A stretch of DNA of 64,000 nucleotides from Phycicoccus sp. M110.8. Lineage in GTDB: Bacteria; Actinomycetota; Actinomycetes; Actinomycetales; Dermatophilaceae. This document shows positions 44,983-56,726 of this stretch, piece by piece. The notes under the pieces were generated by a model. That model was given only the letters and a program-made list of their open reading frames with translations, did not search any database and was not told the DNA's origin. Both the position numbers and the translations under genes were made by a program. Within the stretch, counting starts at the first letter, position 1. Every line of letters starts with the position of its first letter. Where the stretch lies: assembly GCF_032464895.1 (NCBI RefSeq), contig NZ_JAWDIC010000001.1:2356001-2420000 (forward strand), in the 5' to 3' direction.

Positions 44983-45001
44983 TCAGGTAAGGCTGCCCTC
45001 A
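44983..45001 (+). promoter_or_regulatory. Iron-box-like (DtxR/IdeR) palindrome upstream of menJ
   Basis: TCAGGTAAGGCTGCCCTCA matches the actinobacterial iron-box consensus TTAGGTTAGGCTAACCTAA at 14 of 19 positions, including the AGG-TnAGGCT core. It lies 5 bp after the menG stop and 77-95 bp before the MenJ-like start, a plausible promoter position. The match was scored by hand; the right half is degenerate. Confidence 0.5.
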
Positions 45002-45046
45002 CTGGTGACCATCGCCGGGGAGCGGAGTAGTCTCCGCAGGAGCAGT

Positions 45047-45064
45047 TCGTGAAGACGTTCACAA
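45047..45064 (+). promoter_or_regulatory. Second Rex-like operator, upstream of menJ
   Basis: TCGTGAAGACGTTCACAA matches the Rex consensus TTGTGAA-N4-TTCACAA with one mismatch (C for T at position 2); the right half is perfect. It ends 14 bp before the GTG of the MenJ-like gene and about 1.5 kb upstream of nuoA. Rex of S. coelicolor is known to bind sites before respiratory genes, so this is a credible member of the regulon of the Rex protein encoded at 7741. Confidence 0.75.
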
Positions 45065-45077
45065 GCGAGGCACGAGG

Positions 45078-46400
45078 GTGACTGAGACGACCAGCGCGGC
45101 GAGTTCGGCCGCGATCCCGACGGAGACGGCCGACGTCATCGTCGTCGGCGCCGGCCCTGCCGGGTCGGCCACGGCGGCGTACCTCGCGATGGCGGGGCTC
45201 GACGTCCTCGTCCTGGAGAAGACCGCGTTCCCGCGCGAGAAGGTCTGCGGCGACGGCCTCACCCCGCGGGCGGTCAAGGAGCTCATCACCCTGGGCATCC
45301 CCACGCCCGAGGAGGACGGCTGGATCCGCAACCACGGGCTGCGGATCATCGGCGGCGGCATGCGCCTGTCCCTGCCGTGGCCCGACCTCGCGAGCTTCCC
45401 GCCCTACGGCCTGGTGCGCACGCGGCAGGACTTCGACGACATCCTCGCCAAGCACGCGGTCAAGCACGGGGCCCGCCTGCGCGAGTCCACCAACGTCACC
45501 GGCCCGGTCCTCGACGACCGCGGCCGCATCGTCGGGGTCACCGCCCGCGCGACCGACGAGAAGGGCCGCTCCACCGGCCCCGAGCTGCGGTATGCCGCGC
45601 CCCTCGTCGTCGCCGCCGACGGCAACTCCTCGCGCCTGAGCCTGTCCATGGGCCGGGAGAAGCGCGAGGACCGCCCGATGGGCGTGGCCGTCCGCACGTA
45701 CTACACGAGCCCGCGGCACGACGACGACTACCTCGAGTCCTGGCTCGAGCTGTGGTCGACCGACGAGCAGGGCAAGAAGGTGCTGCTGCCCGGCTACGGC
45801 TGGATCTTCGGCGTCGGCGACGGCACCTCCAACGTCGGGCTCGGCATCCTCAACACCTCCAGCGCCTTCGGCAAGACCGACTACAAGGACGTCATGCGTC
45901 GCTGGGTCGCGACGATGCCGGAGGAGTGGACCTACAACGACGAGACCATGGTCGGCCCGATCCGCGGCGCCGCGCTGCCGATGGGCTTCAACCGCCAGCC
46001 GCACTACGACAAGGGGCTGCTCCTCGTCGGCGACGCCGGCGGCATGGTCAACCCGTTCAACGGCGAGGGCATCGCCTACGCGATGGAGTCCGGCCGGCTC
46101 GCGTCCGAGGTGATCGCGCAGGCGTTCGCCCGCGGCACCGACGCCCAGCGCGAGCGGGTGCTGCAGAGCTACCCCAAGGTCATGAAGGACTCGCTCGGCG
46201 GCTACTACACGCTGGGCCGCTGGTTCGCCCAGATGATCGGCAACCCCGAGGTCATGCGGCTGGCGACCAAGTACGGCCTGCCCCGCACCACGCTCATGAA
46301 GTTCCTGCTCAAGGTGATGGCCAACCTCGCCGAGCCGCACGGCGGCGACGCGAGCGACCGCCTCATCACGGCCCTGTCGAAGATGGCGCCGGACGCATGA
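45078..46400 (+). CDS. menJ: Geranylgeranyl-reductase-family flavoprotein, probable menaquinone reductase MenJ
   Basis: A 440-residue FAD enzyme. The N-terminal dinucleotide motif is VIVVGAGPAGSATAAYLAMA (Gly24-x-Gly26), PREKVCGDGLTPRAVKEL is characteristic of the geranylgeranyl reductase family, and the second FAD segment is GLLLVGDAGGMVNPFNGEGI. In mycobacteria the homologue encoded by the men locus (MenJ) saturates the beta-isoprene of the menaquinone tail, and the location between menG and nuoA supports that role here. GTG start at 45078 with GAGG upstream. Two candidate operators (iron-box-like and Rex-like) precede it. Confidence 0.85.
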   Translation: MTETTSAASSAAIPTETADVIVVGAGPAGSATAAYLAMAGLDVLVLEKTAFPREKVCGDGLTPRAVKELITLGIPTPEEDGWIRNHGLRIIGGGMRLSLPWPDLASFPPYGLVRTRQDFDDILAKHAVKHGARLRESTNVTGPVLDDRGRIVGVTARATDEKGRSTGPELRYAAPLVVAADGNSSRLSLSMGREKREDRPMGVAVRTYYTSPRHDDDYLESWLELWSTDEQGKKVLLPGYGWIFGVGDGTSNVGLGILNTSSAFGKTDYKDVMRRWVATMPEEWTYNDETMVGPIRGAALPMGFNRQPHYDKGLLLVGDAGGMVNPFNGEGIAYAMESGRLASEVIAQAFARGTDAQRERVLQSYPKVMKDSLGGYYTLGRWFAQMIGNPEVMRLATKYGLPRTTLMKFLLKVMANLAEPHGGDASDRLITALSKMAPDA

Positions 46401-46458
46401 GGACCGCTGGGGGGCCCGCGCGTGCATTCTCCGGGCACGCTCCTAGGATTGGGCACTG

Positions 46459-46474
46459 CGTGACCGTCGTCACG
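46459..46474 (+). promoter_or_regulatory. CRP/FNR-family-like palindrome upstream of nuoA
   Basis: CGTGACCGTCGTCACG is a perfect 16-bp palindrome with the GTGA-N6-TCAC core of CRP/FNR-type regulators. It sits 75 bp before the nuoA ATG inside the only gap (148 bp) that can hold the nuo promoter. It is not a Rex site, because the arms lack the TTCACAA sequence. Confidence 0.5.
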
Positions 46475-46548
46475 GCGTCCGCATACCCCCAGGCAGACCA
46501 CGACGAACGCCCCTCCGGGCACACGAACAGAAGGGAAGTGGCACGGCG

Positions 46549-46911
46549 ATGAGCAACCCCTACGTCCCGCTGCTGTTCCTGCTGGCGATCGGTGGGGGCT
46601 TCGCGGTCTTCTCCGTCTTCGCAGCCGCCATCTCCGGCCCGAAGCGCTACAACCGGGCCAAGCTCGACGCGTACGAGTGCGGCATCGAGCCGACGCCCCA
46701 GGCGGCCGGTGGCGGGCGCGTGCCGATCAAGTACTACCTGACGGCCATGCTGTTCATCATCTTCGACATCGAGTCGGTGTTCCTCTACCCGTTCGCGGTG
46801 GCCTTCGACAAGCTCGGCCTGTTCGCGCTCGTGGAGATGGTGCTGTTCATCCTGACCGTCTTCGTCGCGTACGCCTACGTGTGGCGCCGCGGCGGCCTGG
46901 ACTGGGACTGA
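46549..46911 (+). CDS. nuoA: NADH-quinone oxidoreductase subunit A
   Basis: A 120-residue complex I membrane subunit with three transmembrane helices. The conserved loop YNRAKLDAYECGIEPTPQA, including the cysteine that lines the quinone channel region, and the second helix IKYYLTAMLFIIFDIESVFL are diagnostic. First gene of the complete 14-gene nuo operon. AAGGGAAGTGG gives a plausible ribosome-binding site upstream. Confidence 0.97.
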   Translation: MSNPYVPLLFLLAIGGGFAVFSVFAAAISGPKRYNRAKLDAYECGIEPTPQAAGGGRVPIKYYLTAMLFIIFDIESVFLYPFAVAFDKLGLFALVEMVLFILTVFVAYAYVWRRGGLDWD

Positions 46912-46987
46912 TCCGTATGCCGTGCACTCGCCGTAGGCACGACCGCCGGACCGCGCCCGGTTCGCCCTCGAAACGAAGGATCGCCTG

Positions 46988-47668
46988 ATGGGTGTTGAGG
47001 AGAAGCTGCCCGCCGGCTTCCTGCTGACCACGGTCGAGCAGGTCGCGGGCTACATGCGCAAGAGCTCGGTCTGGCCGGCCACGTTCGGCCTCGCCTGCTG
47101 CGCCATCGAGATGATGGCCGTCGGCACGCCCGACTACGACATCGCCCGGTTCGGGATGGAGCGGTTCTCCGCCACCCCGCGCCAGGCCGACCTCATGATC
47201 GTCGCCGGCCGCGTCAGCCAGAAGATGGCTCCCGTCGTGCGCCAGGTCTACGACCAGATGCCCGAGCCCAAGTGGGTCATCTCGATGGGTGTCTGCGCCA
47301 GCTCCGGTGGCATGTTCAACAACTACGCGATCGTGCAGGGCGTCGACCACATCGTGCCCGTCGACGTGTACCTGCCCGGCTGCCCGCCGCGCCCGGAGAT
47401 GCTGCTCAACGCGATCCTCACGCTGCACGAGCAGATCCAGGGCTCCAAGCTCGGCGTCAACCGGGTCAAGGCCGCCCGTGCCGCGGAGGAGGCCGCCCTC
47501 GCGGCCACCCCGACGCACCAGATGACCGGCCTGCTCGCGCAGGGCGCCGGCAGCCGCAGCCCGCACCAGCTGCCCGTGTCGGCGGTCGGCCACACCCACG
47601 ACCACGGCCACGCCCAGCCGCACGGCCATGCCCACTCGCACGACACCGCTCGTGGAGGTGTGGCCTGA
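46988..47668 (+). CDS. nuoB: NADH-quinone oxidoreductase subunit B, with His-rich C-terminal tail
   Basis: A 226-residue subunit carrying the terminal [4Fe-4S] cluster N2: Cys37 and Cys38 ([10 protein letters not shown]), Cys103 ([10 protein letters not shown]) and Cys132 (LPGCPPRPE). The core ends near residue 180. The remaining tail is unusual: [18 protein letters not shown] (202-219) holds eight histidines and looks like a metal-binding tract. There is a 76-bp spacer after nuoA; the TGATG overlap joins it to nuoC. Confidence 0.97.
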   Translation: MGVEEKLPAGFLLTTVEQVAGYMRKSSVWPATFGLACCAIEMMAVGTPDYDIARFGMERFSATPRQADLMIVAGRVSQKMAPVVRQVYDQMPEPKWVISMGVCASSGGMFNNYAIVQGVDHIVPVDVYLPGCPPRPEMLLNAILTLHEQIQGSKLGVNRVKAARAAEEAALAATPTHQMTGLLAQGAGSRSPHQLPVSAVGHTHDHGHAQPHGHAHSHDTARGGVA

Positions 47669-48557
47669 TGGCCGACGAGAAGGACGACGTGACGCCCGAG
47701 AAGGACCCGACCCAGGCGACCGCGAACAGCGACGTGCTGGGCAACAAGGCGAAGGACGCCGCCGCCGACAAGGGCGCCGCCACCGACCAGCCGGCCTCCG
47801 AGATCGCCGCCTCGACCGCCGCGACCCAGCCGGGCACCGTGGTCGACCGCGAGACCGACCAGCGGCTGCCCGCTGCCCCCGGCACCGGCCCCGACCCGGT
47901 CGTCATCGGCGAGCGGCACGGCATGTTCGGCGCCCACGACACCGGTGACACCACGGGCTACGGCGGCATGGTCCGCCCGATCCTGTTCCCCGCAGCAGCC
48001 ACCCGGCCGTACGGCAGCTACTTCGACGAGCTCGCGGACCGGCTCGAGACCGCCCTCGTCGGCGGCACCGCGTCGTACTCCGAGGCCATCGAGCGCGTGG
48101 TCGTCGACCGCGGCGAGCTCACCCTCTTCGTGCGCCGCGAGCACCTGCCCGCAGTGGCGCGCGCGCTGCGCGACGACGCGAGCCTGCGGTTCGAGATCTG
48201 CACCGGCGTGTCCGGCGTGCACTACCCGCAGGAGGAGGGCCGCGAGCTGCACGCGGTCTACCACTTCCTGTCGATCACCCACGGCGGCCGCCGGGTCCGG
48301 GTCGAGGTGACCTGCCCCGACGCCGACCCGCACATCCCGTCGATCGTCGAGACGTACCCGGCGAACGACTGGCACGAGCGCGAGACCTGGGACATGTTCG
48401 GCATCCAGTTCGACGGCCACCCCTCGCTCACTCGCATCCTCATGCCCGACGACTGGCCGGGCCACCCGCAGCGGAAGGACTACCCGCTCGGCGGCATCCC
48501 CGTCGAGTACAAGGGCGCCACCGTCCCGCCGCCGGACCAGCGGAGGTCTTACAGCTG

Positions 48558-48558
<1 letters not shown>
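47668..48558 (+). CDS. nuoC: NADH-quinone oxidoreductase subunit C
   Basis: A 296-residue hydrophilic subunit. The first 80 or so residues are an extra polar Asp/Lys/Ala/Thr-rich, probably disordered extension ([20 protein letters not shown]). The conserved domain follows, ending in the signature [40 protein letters not shown] and [20 protein letters not shown]. It sits between NuoB and NuoD in the peripheral arm. Overlaps nuoB and nuoD by one base each. Confidence 0.96.
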
Positions 48559-49909
<1,351 letters not shown>

Positions 49910-49910
<1 letters not shown>

Positions 49911-50806
49911 TGGCTGGTGACAACTTCGGGATGCAGACCGCGGCCGGCCACCTCACGGTGGCTGCCGAGTCCAAGGAGCCGTATGCCGCGGACGTCCTCG
50001 CGCAGCTCCATGAGGACGCCGCGCAGGTCGTGGCCCGCTACCCCCAGAAGCGCTCGGCCCTGCTGCCGCTGCTGCACCTGGTGCAGAGCGTCGACGGGTA
50101 CGTCACCGGCCGGGGCATCGACTTCTGCGCCGAGGTCCTCGACCTGACCACGGCCGAGGTCTCCGGCGTCGCGACCTTCTACACGCAGTACAAGCGCCAC
50201 CCCAACGGTGAGTACACCGTCGGCGTCTGCACCAACACGCTCTGCGCGATCATGGGCGGCGACCAGATCTGGGACGAGGTCTCCGAGCACCTCGGCATCG
50301 GCCACGACGAGACGACCCCCGACGGCAAGATCACCCTTGAGCGGGTCGAGTGCAACGCGGCCTGCGACTACGCGCCGGTCGTCATGGCGAACTGGGAGTT
50401 CTTCGACAACCAGACGCCCGAGTCGACCAAGCAGCTCGTCGACGACCTGCGCGAGGGCAAGGACGTCCGCCCGACGCGCGGCCCGGCCCGCGTCTGCACC
50501 TTCAAGCAGGTCTCGCGCGTCCTCGCCGGCTTCCACGACGGGCTCGCGGACGAGGGCGTCGGCGCCGGCCCGGCCTCCCTGGAGGGGCTGCGCCTCGCCA
50601 AGCAGAACGACTGGACGGCTCCCGACGGCGGCGCCTCGCGCGAGGAGCACCAGCCCGAGGCGACGTCGGACCGCACGGCCCCCGGCCTGAGCGGCTCCAC
50701 CGACAGCCCCGCGAACGCGCCGGACGAGAAGCCCGGTGAGGGCTCGGTCGCCCCGGCGACCCTGTTCGACGCCGACGACAAGGGCGACGGGAAGGACGCG
50801 AAGTGA
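49910..50806 (+). CDS. nuoE: NADH-quinone oxidoreductase subunit E
   Basis: A 298-residue thioredoxin-like [2Fe-2S] subunit (cluster N1a). Ligands are in VGVCTNTLCAIMGGDQIWDE and VECNAACDYAPVVMANWEFF. It is longer than typical NuoE: beyond about residue 215 a polar, probably disordered tail (GGASREEHQPEATSDRTAPG) extends to the end. The stop overlaps the nuoF GTG by four bases. Confidence 0.95.
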
Positions 50807-52116
50807 GCACCACGCTGACCCCGATCCTCACGAAGTTCTGGGACGACCCGCAGTCCTGGACCCTCGCGACGTACGAGAAGCACGAGGGCTACCAGGCGCT
50901 GAAGAAGGCGCTCGGGATGAAGCCGGCCGACCTGGTCCAGATGACCAAGGACTCCGGCCTGCGCGGCCGCGGCGGCGCAGGCTTCCCCACCGGCATGAAG
51001 TGGGGCTTCCTGCCCCCCGACGACGGCGGCCCCCGCTACCTCGTCGTCAACGCCGACGAGTCCGAGCCCGGCACGTGCAAGGACATCCCGCTGATGATGG
51101 CGGCGCCGCAGTTCCTCATCGAGGGTGTGGCGATCACCTCCTTCGCTATCGGCTGCAACCACGCCTTCATCTACCTGCGCGGCGAGGTCGTGCACGTCTA
51201 CCGGCGCCTGCTGCGCGCGGTGGAGGAGGCGTACGCCGCCGGTCACCTGGGCAAGAACATCCACGGCTCCGGTTTCGACCTCGAGGTCACCGTGCACGCC
51301 GGCGCCGGCGCGTACATCTGCGGTGAGGAGACGGCGCTGCTCGACAGCCTCGAGGGCCGTCGCGGCCAGCCGCGCCTCAAGCCGCCGTTCCCCGCCGTCG
51401 CGGGCCTGTACGCGCGACCGACCGTCGTCAACAACGTCGAGTCGATCGCCTCGGTCCCGCCGATCCTGCTCCACGGTGCCGACTGGTTCTCCGGCATGGG
51501 CACCGAGAAGTCGCAGGGCTTCGGCATCTTCAGCCTGTCGGGCCACGTCAAGCGCCCCGGCCAGTACGAGGCCCCGCTCGGCATCACGCTGCGCGAGCTG
51601 CTCGACATGGCCGGCGGCATGCGCGACCCCAACAAGAAGCTGAAGTTCTGGACCCCGGGGGGCTCGTCCACGCCGCTGTTCACCGACCAGCACCTCGACA
51701 CCCCGCTCGACTTCGAGTCGGTGGCCGCGGCCGGGTCGATGCTCGGCACCCGCGCGCTGCAGATCTTCGACGAGACGACCTGCGTGGTGCGCGCCGTCGA
51801 CCGGTGGACCGACTTCTACAAGCACGAGTCCTGCGGCAAGTGCACCCCGTGCCGCGAGGGCACCTGGTGGCTCAAGCAGATCCTCGGCCGGCTCGAGCAC
51901 GGGCAGGGGTCCGAGGAGGACCTCGAGAAGCTGCTCGACATCTGTGACAACATCCTCGGTCGGTCGTTCTGCGCGCTGGGTGACGGCGCGACCAGCCCGA
52001 TCACCAGCAGCATCCAGTACTTCCGCGAGGAGTACCTGCAGCACCTCGAGCTGGGCCACTGCCCGTTCGACCGTCGAGACTCGACCCTGTTCGCGAAGGA
52101 TTCGGTGTCCGCATGA
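50803..52116 (+). CDS. nuoF: NADH-quinone oxidoreductase subunit F
   Basis: A 437-residue subunit that binds NADH, FMN and the N3 [4Fe-4S] cluster. FMN/NADH segments [20 protein letters not shown] and [14 protein letters not shown], then [20 protein letters not shown], and the cluster ligands [15 protein letters not shown] with the distal Cys in [10 protein letters not shown] are visible. GTG start in the overlap with nuoE. Confidence 0.97.
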   Translation: MSTTLTPILTKFWDDPQSWTLATYEKHEGYQALKKALGMKPADLVQMTKDSGLRGRGGAGFPTGMKWGFLPPDDGGPRYLVVNADESEPGTCKDIPLMMAAPQFLIEGVAITSFAIGCNHAFIYLRGEVVHVYRRLLRAVEEAYAAGHLGKNIHGSGFDLEVTVHAGAGAYICGEETALLDSLEGRRGQPRLKPPFPAVAGLYARPTVVNNVESIASVPPILLHGADWFSGMGTEKSQGFGIFSLSGHVKRPGQYEAPLGITLRELLDMAGGMRDPNKKLKFWTPGGSSTPLFTDQHLDTPLDFESVAAAGSMLGTRALQIFDETTCVVRAVDRWTDFYKHESCGKCTPCREGTWWLKQILGRLEHGQGSEEDLEKLLDICDNILGRSFCALGDGATSPITSSIQYFREEYLQHLELGHCPFDRRDSTLFAKDSVSA

Positions 52117-54623
52117 CCGTCCAGACCTCCCCGGCCGCCGGCGGCAACGCCGTCAGCAAGGGTGGCGACGCCAGCACGCCGCCGCCCGTCGACCTGGTGA
52201 ACCTCACCATCGACGGCGTGGCCGTGTCCGTCCCCAAGAACACGCTGGTGATCCGTGCGGCCGAGGAGGTCGGCGTCGAGATCCCCCGGTTCTGCGACCA
52301 CCCGCTGCTCGAGCCGGTCGGCGCGTGCCGCCAGTGCCTCGTCGACATCGCGACGCCCGGCCCGGACGGGTCGATGCGGGCGATGCCCAAGCCGCAGGCC
52401 TCGTGCACGATCACGGTGTCCGAGGGCATGGAGGTCAAGACCCAGCACACGTCCAAGGTCGCCGACAAGGCGCAGCAGGGCGTCATGGAGCTGCTGCTGG
52501 TCAACCACCCGCTCGACTGCCCGGTCTGCGACAAGGGCGGCGAGTGCCCGCTGCAGAACCAGGCGATGAGCAACGGTCGTGCGGTGTCCCGCTTCGAGGA
52601 CGTCAAGCGCACCTACCCCAAGCCGATCAACATCTCCTCGCAGGTGCTGCTCGACCGCGAGCGCTGCGTCCTCTGCGCCCGGTGCACCCGCTTCTCCGAC
52701 CAGATCGCCGGTGACCCGTTCATCGCCCTGGTCGAGCGGGGCGCGCTGCAGCAGGTCGGCATCTACGAGGAGCAGCCGTTCGAGTCCTACTTCTCGGGCA
52801 ACACGGTCCAGATCTGCCCGGTCGGCGCACTGACCGGCGCGGCCTACCGCTTCCGCAGCCGCCCGTTCGACCTCGTGTCGACCCAGAGCGTCTGCGAGCA
52901 CTGTGCATCCGGCTGCTTGATCCGCACCGACCACCGTCGCGGCGCCGTGCTGCGCCGGATGGCCGTCAACGACCCGGCCGTCAACGAGGAGTGGAACTGC
53001 GACAAGGGTCGCTGGGCCTTCCAGTACGCCACCACCGGTGACCGGTTCGAGTTCCCGATGGTGCGCGACGAGGACGGCGAGCTGCAGGTCGCGTCGTGGC
53101 CCGAGGCGCTCACCGCCGCGGCCCGCGGGCTCGCGGCCGCCAAGGCCGTCGGCGTCCTGACCGGTGGGCGCGTGTCCGCCGAGGACGCCTACGCCTACGG
53201 CAAGTTCGCCCGTGCGGTCCTCGCGACCAACGACGTCGACTTCCGCGCCCGGCCGCACTCGCAGGAGGAGGCCGACTTCCTCGCCTCCACCGTCGTGGCG
53301 ACCGGCCCCGAGGGCGGGGCTGTCACCTACGCCGACCTCGAGAAGGCCAAGACCGTCGTCCTCGTGGGCTTCGAGCCCGAGGAGGAGAGCCCGATCGTCT
53401 TCCTGCGCCTGCGCAAGGCGCACCGCAGGAACAAGACCGCCGTGTATGCCGTGGCGCCGTTCGCGACGCGTGGCCTCGAGAAGCTCGGCGGCACCCTGAT
53501 CCCGTCCGCCCCCGGCACCGAGGCCGAGGTGCTCCGCGCCCTCGGCGACGGCGTGACCGGCGACGGCGCGGCCGCGAAGGCTGCGGCGGCGCTCGAGGGC
53601 GACGGCGTGGTCGTGCTCGTCGGCGAGCGCCTGGCCACCGTCCCCGGCGCCCTGTCCGCGGCCGCGGCGCTGGCCTCGTCCAGCGGCGCGCGCCTGGCCT
53701 GGGTGCCGCGTCGGGCCGGTGAGCGCGGTGCGCTCGAGGCCGGCGCGCTGCCGACCCTGCTGCCCGGCGGTCGCCCGGTCGGCGACGCCGCGGCGCGCGA
53801 GCAGGTCGCCGACGTCTGGGACGTCGTGGGCCTGCCCGACCAGCCCGGTCGCGACAGCGCTGGCATCCTGCGCGCGGCCACGACCGGCGAGGTCGACGCC
53901 CTGGTCGTCGGCGGCGTGGACGCGGCCGACCTGGCCGACCCGCGCAGCGAGGAGGCCCTGGCCAAGACGTTCGTCGTCTCGCTGGACTTCCGCCCGTCCT
54001 CGGTGACCGAGGTCGCCGACGTCGTGCTGCCGGTCGCCCCCCACGCCGAGAAGGGTGGCACGTTCGTGGACTGGGAGGGCCGCCCCCGCCCGTTCGCGAC
54101 CGCGCTCGACACCAACGCGATGTCCGACTACCGCGTCCTGGACATGCTGGCCAGCGAGATGGGCTCCTTCCTCGGCACCCGCACGCTCGCCGAGGTCCGC
54201 TCCGAGATGGCGGCGCTCGGCCCGTGGGGCGGCGGCCGCCTGCCGGCGCCCGACGTCGAGCCGGCCGCGGTGCCGACCTTCGGCGAGGGCGAGGTCGTCC
54301 TGGCCACCTGGCACCACCTGCTCGACCGCGGGTCGCTGCAGGACGGCGAGCCGTTCCTCGCCGGCACCGCCCACCGCACCCTGGCCCGCGTCTCGCCGGC
54401 CACGGCGGAGGCGTTCGGGCTCGTCGACGGCGACACCGTGCGCGTCTCCGGGCCGGCCGGTGCGGTCACCGTCCCCGTGGCGGTCACCGAGGACATGGTC
54501 GACCACGTCGTGTGGCTGCCCACGAACTCCGCGGGCAGCGCCGTGCGCGCCACCCTGGCGGTGGGCGCGGGGGCCGTCGTCACCCTGGCCAAGGCCGAGA
54601 CCACCCTGGAGGTCACCCCGTGA
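52113..54623 (+). CDS. nuoG: NADH-quinone oxidoreductase subunit G
   Basis: An 836-residue iron-sulfur subunit. The N-terminal ferredoxin-like [2Fe-2S] site is [20 protein letters not shown], then the His/Cys motif [15 protein letters not shown] and cluster ligands [11 protein letters not shown] and ICPVGALTG. The additional [17 protein letters not shown] resembles the N7 cluster site retained in some bacteria. The remainder is a molybdopterin-oxidoreductase-like domain lacking cofactor function, ending in a beta-barrel ([20 protein letters not shown]). Confidence 0.96.
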   Translation: MTVQTSPAAGGNAVSKGGDASTPPPVDLVNLTIDGVAVSVPKNTLVIRAAEEVGVEIPRFCDHPLLEPVGACRQCLVDIATPGPDGSMRAMPKPQASCTITVSEGMEVKTQHTSKVADKAQQGVMELLLVNHPLDCPVCDKGGECPLQNQAMSNGRAVSRFEDVKRTYPKPINISSQVLLDRERCVLCARCTRFSDQIAGDPFIALVERGALQQVGIYEEQPFESYFSGNTVQICPVGALTGAAYRFRSRPFDLVSTQSVCEHCASGCLIRTDHRRGAVLRRMAVNDPAVNEEWNCDKGRWAFQYATTGDRFEFPMVRDEDGELQVASWPEALTAAARGLAAAKAVGVLTGGRVSAEDAYAYGKFARAVLATNDVDFRARPHSQEEADFLASTVVATGPEGGAVTYADLEKAKTVVLVGFEPEEESPIVFLRLRKAHRRNKTAVYAVAPFATRGLEKLGGTLIPSAPGTEAEVLRALGDGVTGDGAAAKAAAALEGDGVVVLVGERLATVPGALSAAAALASSSGARLAWVPRRAGERGALEAGALPTLLPGGRPVGDAAAREQVADVWDVVGLPDQPGRDSAGILRAATTGEVDALVVGGVDAADLADPRSEEALAKTFVVSLDFRPSSVTEVADVVLPVAPHAEKGGTFVDWEGRPRPFATALDTNAMSDYRVLDMLASEMGSFLGTRTLAEVRSEMAALGPWGGGRLPAPDVEPAAVPTFGEGEVVLATWHHLLDRGSLQDGEPFLAGTAHRTLARVSPATAEAFGLVDGDTVRVSGPAGAVTVPVAVTEDMVDHVVWLPTNSAGSAVRATLAVGAGAVVTLAKAETTLEVTP

Positions 54624-56029
54624 GCACCGTGACGTATGCCGGCGAGGTGCTCGCCGGCGTACCGCACCTCGTGGCGCCCCTCGCCGGAGCCGCGCCGGGC
54701 GGGGACAACCCGACCGCGGACTTCAGCGACACCCCCTGGTGGCTGCACCTGGTCAAGGCGCTGTTCGTCTTCGTCTTCCTGCTGGTGAACACGCTCATCG
54801 TCATCTGGTTCGAGCGCCGCGTCATCGGCCGGATGCAGCAGCGCCCGGGCCCGAACCGCACCGGCCCGTTCGGCCTGCTGCAGACGCTGGCCGACGGCAT
54901 CAAGCTGGCGCTCAAGGAGGACCTGACCCCCAAGAACGCCGACAAGTTCGTCTTCGCGCTCGCCCCGGCGATCGCGGGCGCGATGGCGTTCGTGTCCTTC
55001 GCGATCATCCCGCTGGGGCCGACGGTGTCGATGTTCGGCCACCGCACGCCGCTGCAGCTCACCGACCTGCCGGTCGCGGTGCTGCTGGTGCTCGCGGTCG
55101 CGGGCGTCGGTGTCTACGGCATCGTGCTCGCCGGCTGGTCCTCGGGCTCGACCTACCCGCTGCTCGGTGGCCTGCGCTCGACCGCGCAGGTCATCTCCTA
55201 CGAGATCGCGATGGGCCTGTCGCTCGTCGCCGTCTTCCTCTACAGCCGGTCGATGTCGACCTCGCAGATCGTGGCGGCCCAGTCCGACCTGTGGTTCATC
55301 ATCCCGGCGTTCTTCAGCTTCTTCGTCTACGTCATCACGATGGTGGGCGAGACCAACCGACTGCCGTTCGACCTCGCCGAGGGTGAGGGCGAGCTCACCG
55401 GTGGCTTCCACACCGAGTACTCCTCGCTGAAGTTCGCGATGTTCTTCCTCGGCGAGTACGTCAACATGTTCACCGTCTCGGCCCTGGCCACGACGATGTT
55501 CCTCGGTGGCTGGCAGGCGCCCCCCGGTATCGCGGCGATCAACTCGGGCATGTTCAACCACGGCTGGTGGGGCCTGCTCTGGTTCGTCATCAAGCTCTGG
55601 CTGTTCATGTTCTTCTTCGTCTGGCTGCGCGGCTCGCTGCCGCGAGTCCGCTACGACCAGTTCATGCGGTTCGGCTGGCGGTTCCTCATCCCCGTCACCC
55701 TCGCCTGGGTCGTCGTCGTGGCCTTCATCCGCGGCAGCCAGCTCGGCTACTTCGGGAGCGCGGCGTTCACGCTCGGCAACCGCAAGTTCCCGGTCTTCAG
55801 CATCGTCTTCGTCGTGCTCGTCGCCCTCGCGGCGCTGCTCGTCGTGTGGATCTGGGACAACAAGAAGATCGAGCGCGACGCGGCCCGCAACACCGCGCCG
55901 CCGGAGGAGATCGACCCGTTCGCGGGCGGTTACCCGGTGCCGCCGCTGCCCGGCCAGCGCCTGCGCGAGCCCTCGCTCTCCCTGAGCGACCGGGCGTCCG
56001 ACCCCACCGAGGAGGACATCCATGCCTGA
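54620..56029 (+). CDS. nuoH: NADH-quinone oxidoreductase subunit H
   Basis: A 469-residue membrane subunit linking the peripheral and proton-pumping arms. Family motifs are [20 protein letters not shown] with the following [24 protein letters not shown] and [20 protein letters not shown] with the following [12 protein letters not shown]. It has a roughly 40-residue N-terminal extension and a 55-residue cytoplasmic tail compared with E. coli NuoH. GTG start; the stop lies eight bases into nuoI. Confidence 0.96.
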   Translation: MSTVTYAGEVLAGVPHLVAPLAGAAPGGDNPTADFSDTPWWLHLVKALFVFVFLLVNTLIVIWFERRVIGRMQQRPGPNRTGPFGLLQTLADGIKLALKEDLTPKNADKFVFALAPAIAGAMAFVSFAIIPLGPTVSMFGHRTPLQLTDLPVAVLLVLAVAGVGVYGIVLAGWSSGSTYPLLGGLRSTAQVISYEIAMGLSLVAVFLYSRSMSTSQIVAAQSDLWFIIPAFFSFFVYVITMVGETNRLPFDLAEGEGELTGGFHTEYSSLKFAMFFLGEYVNMFTVSALATTMFLGGWQAPPGIAAINSGMFNHGWWGLLWFVIKLWLFMFFFVWLRGSLPRVRYDQFMRFGWRFLIPVTLAWVVVVAFIRGSQLGYFGSAAFTLGNRKFPVFSIVFVVLVALAALLVVWIWDNKKIERDAARNTAPPEEIDPFAGGYPVPPLPGQRLREPSLSLSDRASDPTEEDIHA

Positions 56030-56726
56030 CCGCCCCACCGAGGAGAAGAAGGGCGGCTTCTTCGCCGACCTCTTCGCGCCCGTCGGCGGCTTCGGCGTCA
56101 CGTTCGCGACGATGTTCCGCAAGCTGGAGACGGAGGAGTACCCCGAGGAGAAGCGGCCGACCCAGCCGCGCTTCCACGGCCGGCACCAGCTCAACCGCCA
56201 CCCCGACGGGCTCGAGAAGTGCGTCGGCTGCGAGCTGTGCGCGTGGGCGTGCCCCGCGGACGCGATCCTCGTCGAGGGCGCGTCCAACGACGACAGCGAG
56301 GGCGGCACCGGGCGGTTCAGCCCCGGCGAGCGGTACGGCCGCGTCTACCAGATCAACTACCTGCGCTGCATCTTCTGCGGCCTGTGCATCGAGGCCTGCC
56401 CGACGCGCGCCCTGACGATGACCAACTTCTACGAGCTGGCCGACCACAACCGCGGCGACCTCATCTTCACCAAGGAGCAGCTGCTCGCGCCGCTGCAGGA
56501 GGGGATGCTGCTGCCGCCGCACCCCATGGTGGACGGGCTCGAGGAGCGCGACTACTACCAGGGCAAGGTCGCCCGCGCGACCGACGAGCAGGAGGAGTGG
56601 GTGAAGGCGCACCACGCCCAGCCCGAGGAGGGCCTGGCCCCCAGCGGTGACCCGGTGGAGGGTGTCGACGTCGTCGAGCACGGCCGTCAGGCGACCCGCG
56701 AGACCACCGAGGCGGTGCACCGATGA
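56022..56726 (+). CDS. nuoI: NADH-quinone oxidoreductase subunit I
   Basis: A 234-residue ferredoxin-like subunit with two [4Fe-4S] clusters (N6a/N6b): [16 protein letters not shown] and [16 protein letters not shown]. Both retain the CxxCxxCxxxCP pattern. The acidic C-terminal part ([20 protein letters not shown] onwards) is an actinobacterial-type extension. ATG overlaps nuoH by eight bases. Confidence 0.97.
   Translation: MPDRPTEEKKGGFFADLFAPVGGFGVTFATMFRKLETEEYPEEKRPTQPRFHGRHQLNRHPDGLEKCVGCELCAWACPADAILVEGASNDDSEGGTGRFSPGERYGRVYQINYLRCIFCGLCIEACPTRALTMTNFYELADHNRGDLIFTKEQLLAPLQEGMLLPPHPMVDGLEERDYYQGKVARATDEQEEWVKAHHAQPEEGLAPSGDPVEGVDVVEHGRQATRETTEAVHR

Noticed and set aside
46459-46474. 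Third Rex operator
   Set aside because: Although palindromic, CGTGACCGTCGTCACG lacks the TTGTGAA/TTCACAA arms; it fits the CRP/FNR core better.
51816-54506. An 896-codon ORF antisense to nuoF/nuoG (and similar very long antisense ORFs opposite hem, nuoH-I and nuoL-N)
   Set aside because: In DNA this GC-rich, strands opposite real genes rarely contain stops. The translations are low-complexity Arg/Gly/Ala/Asp/Val-rich and match no family, while the plus-strand genes are unmistakable.
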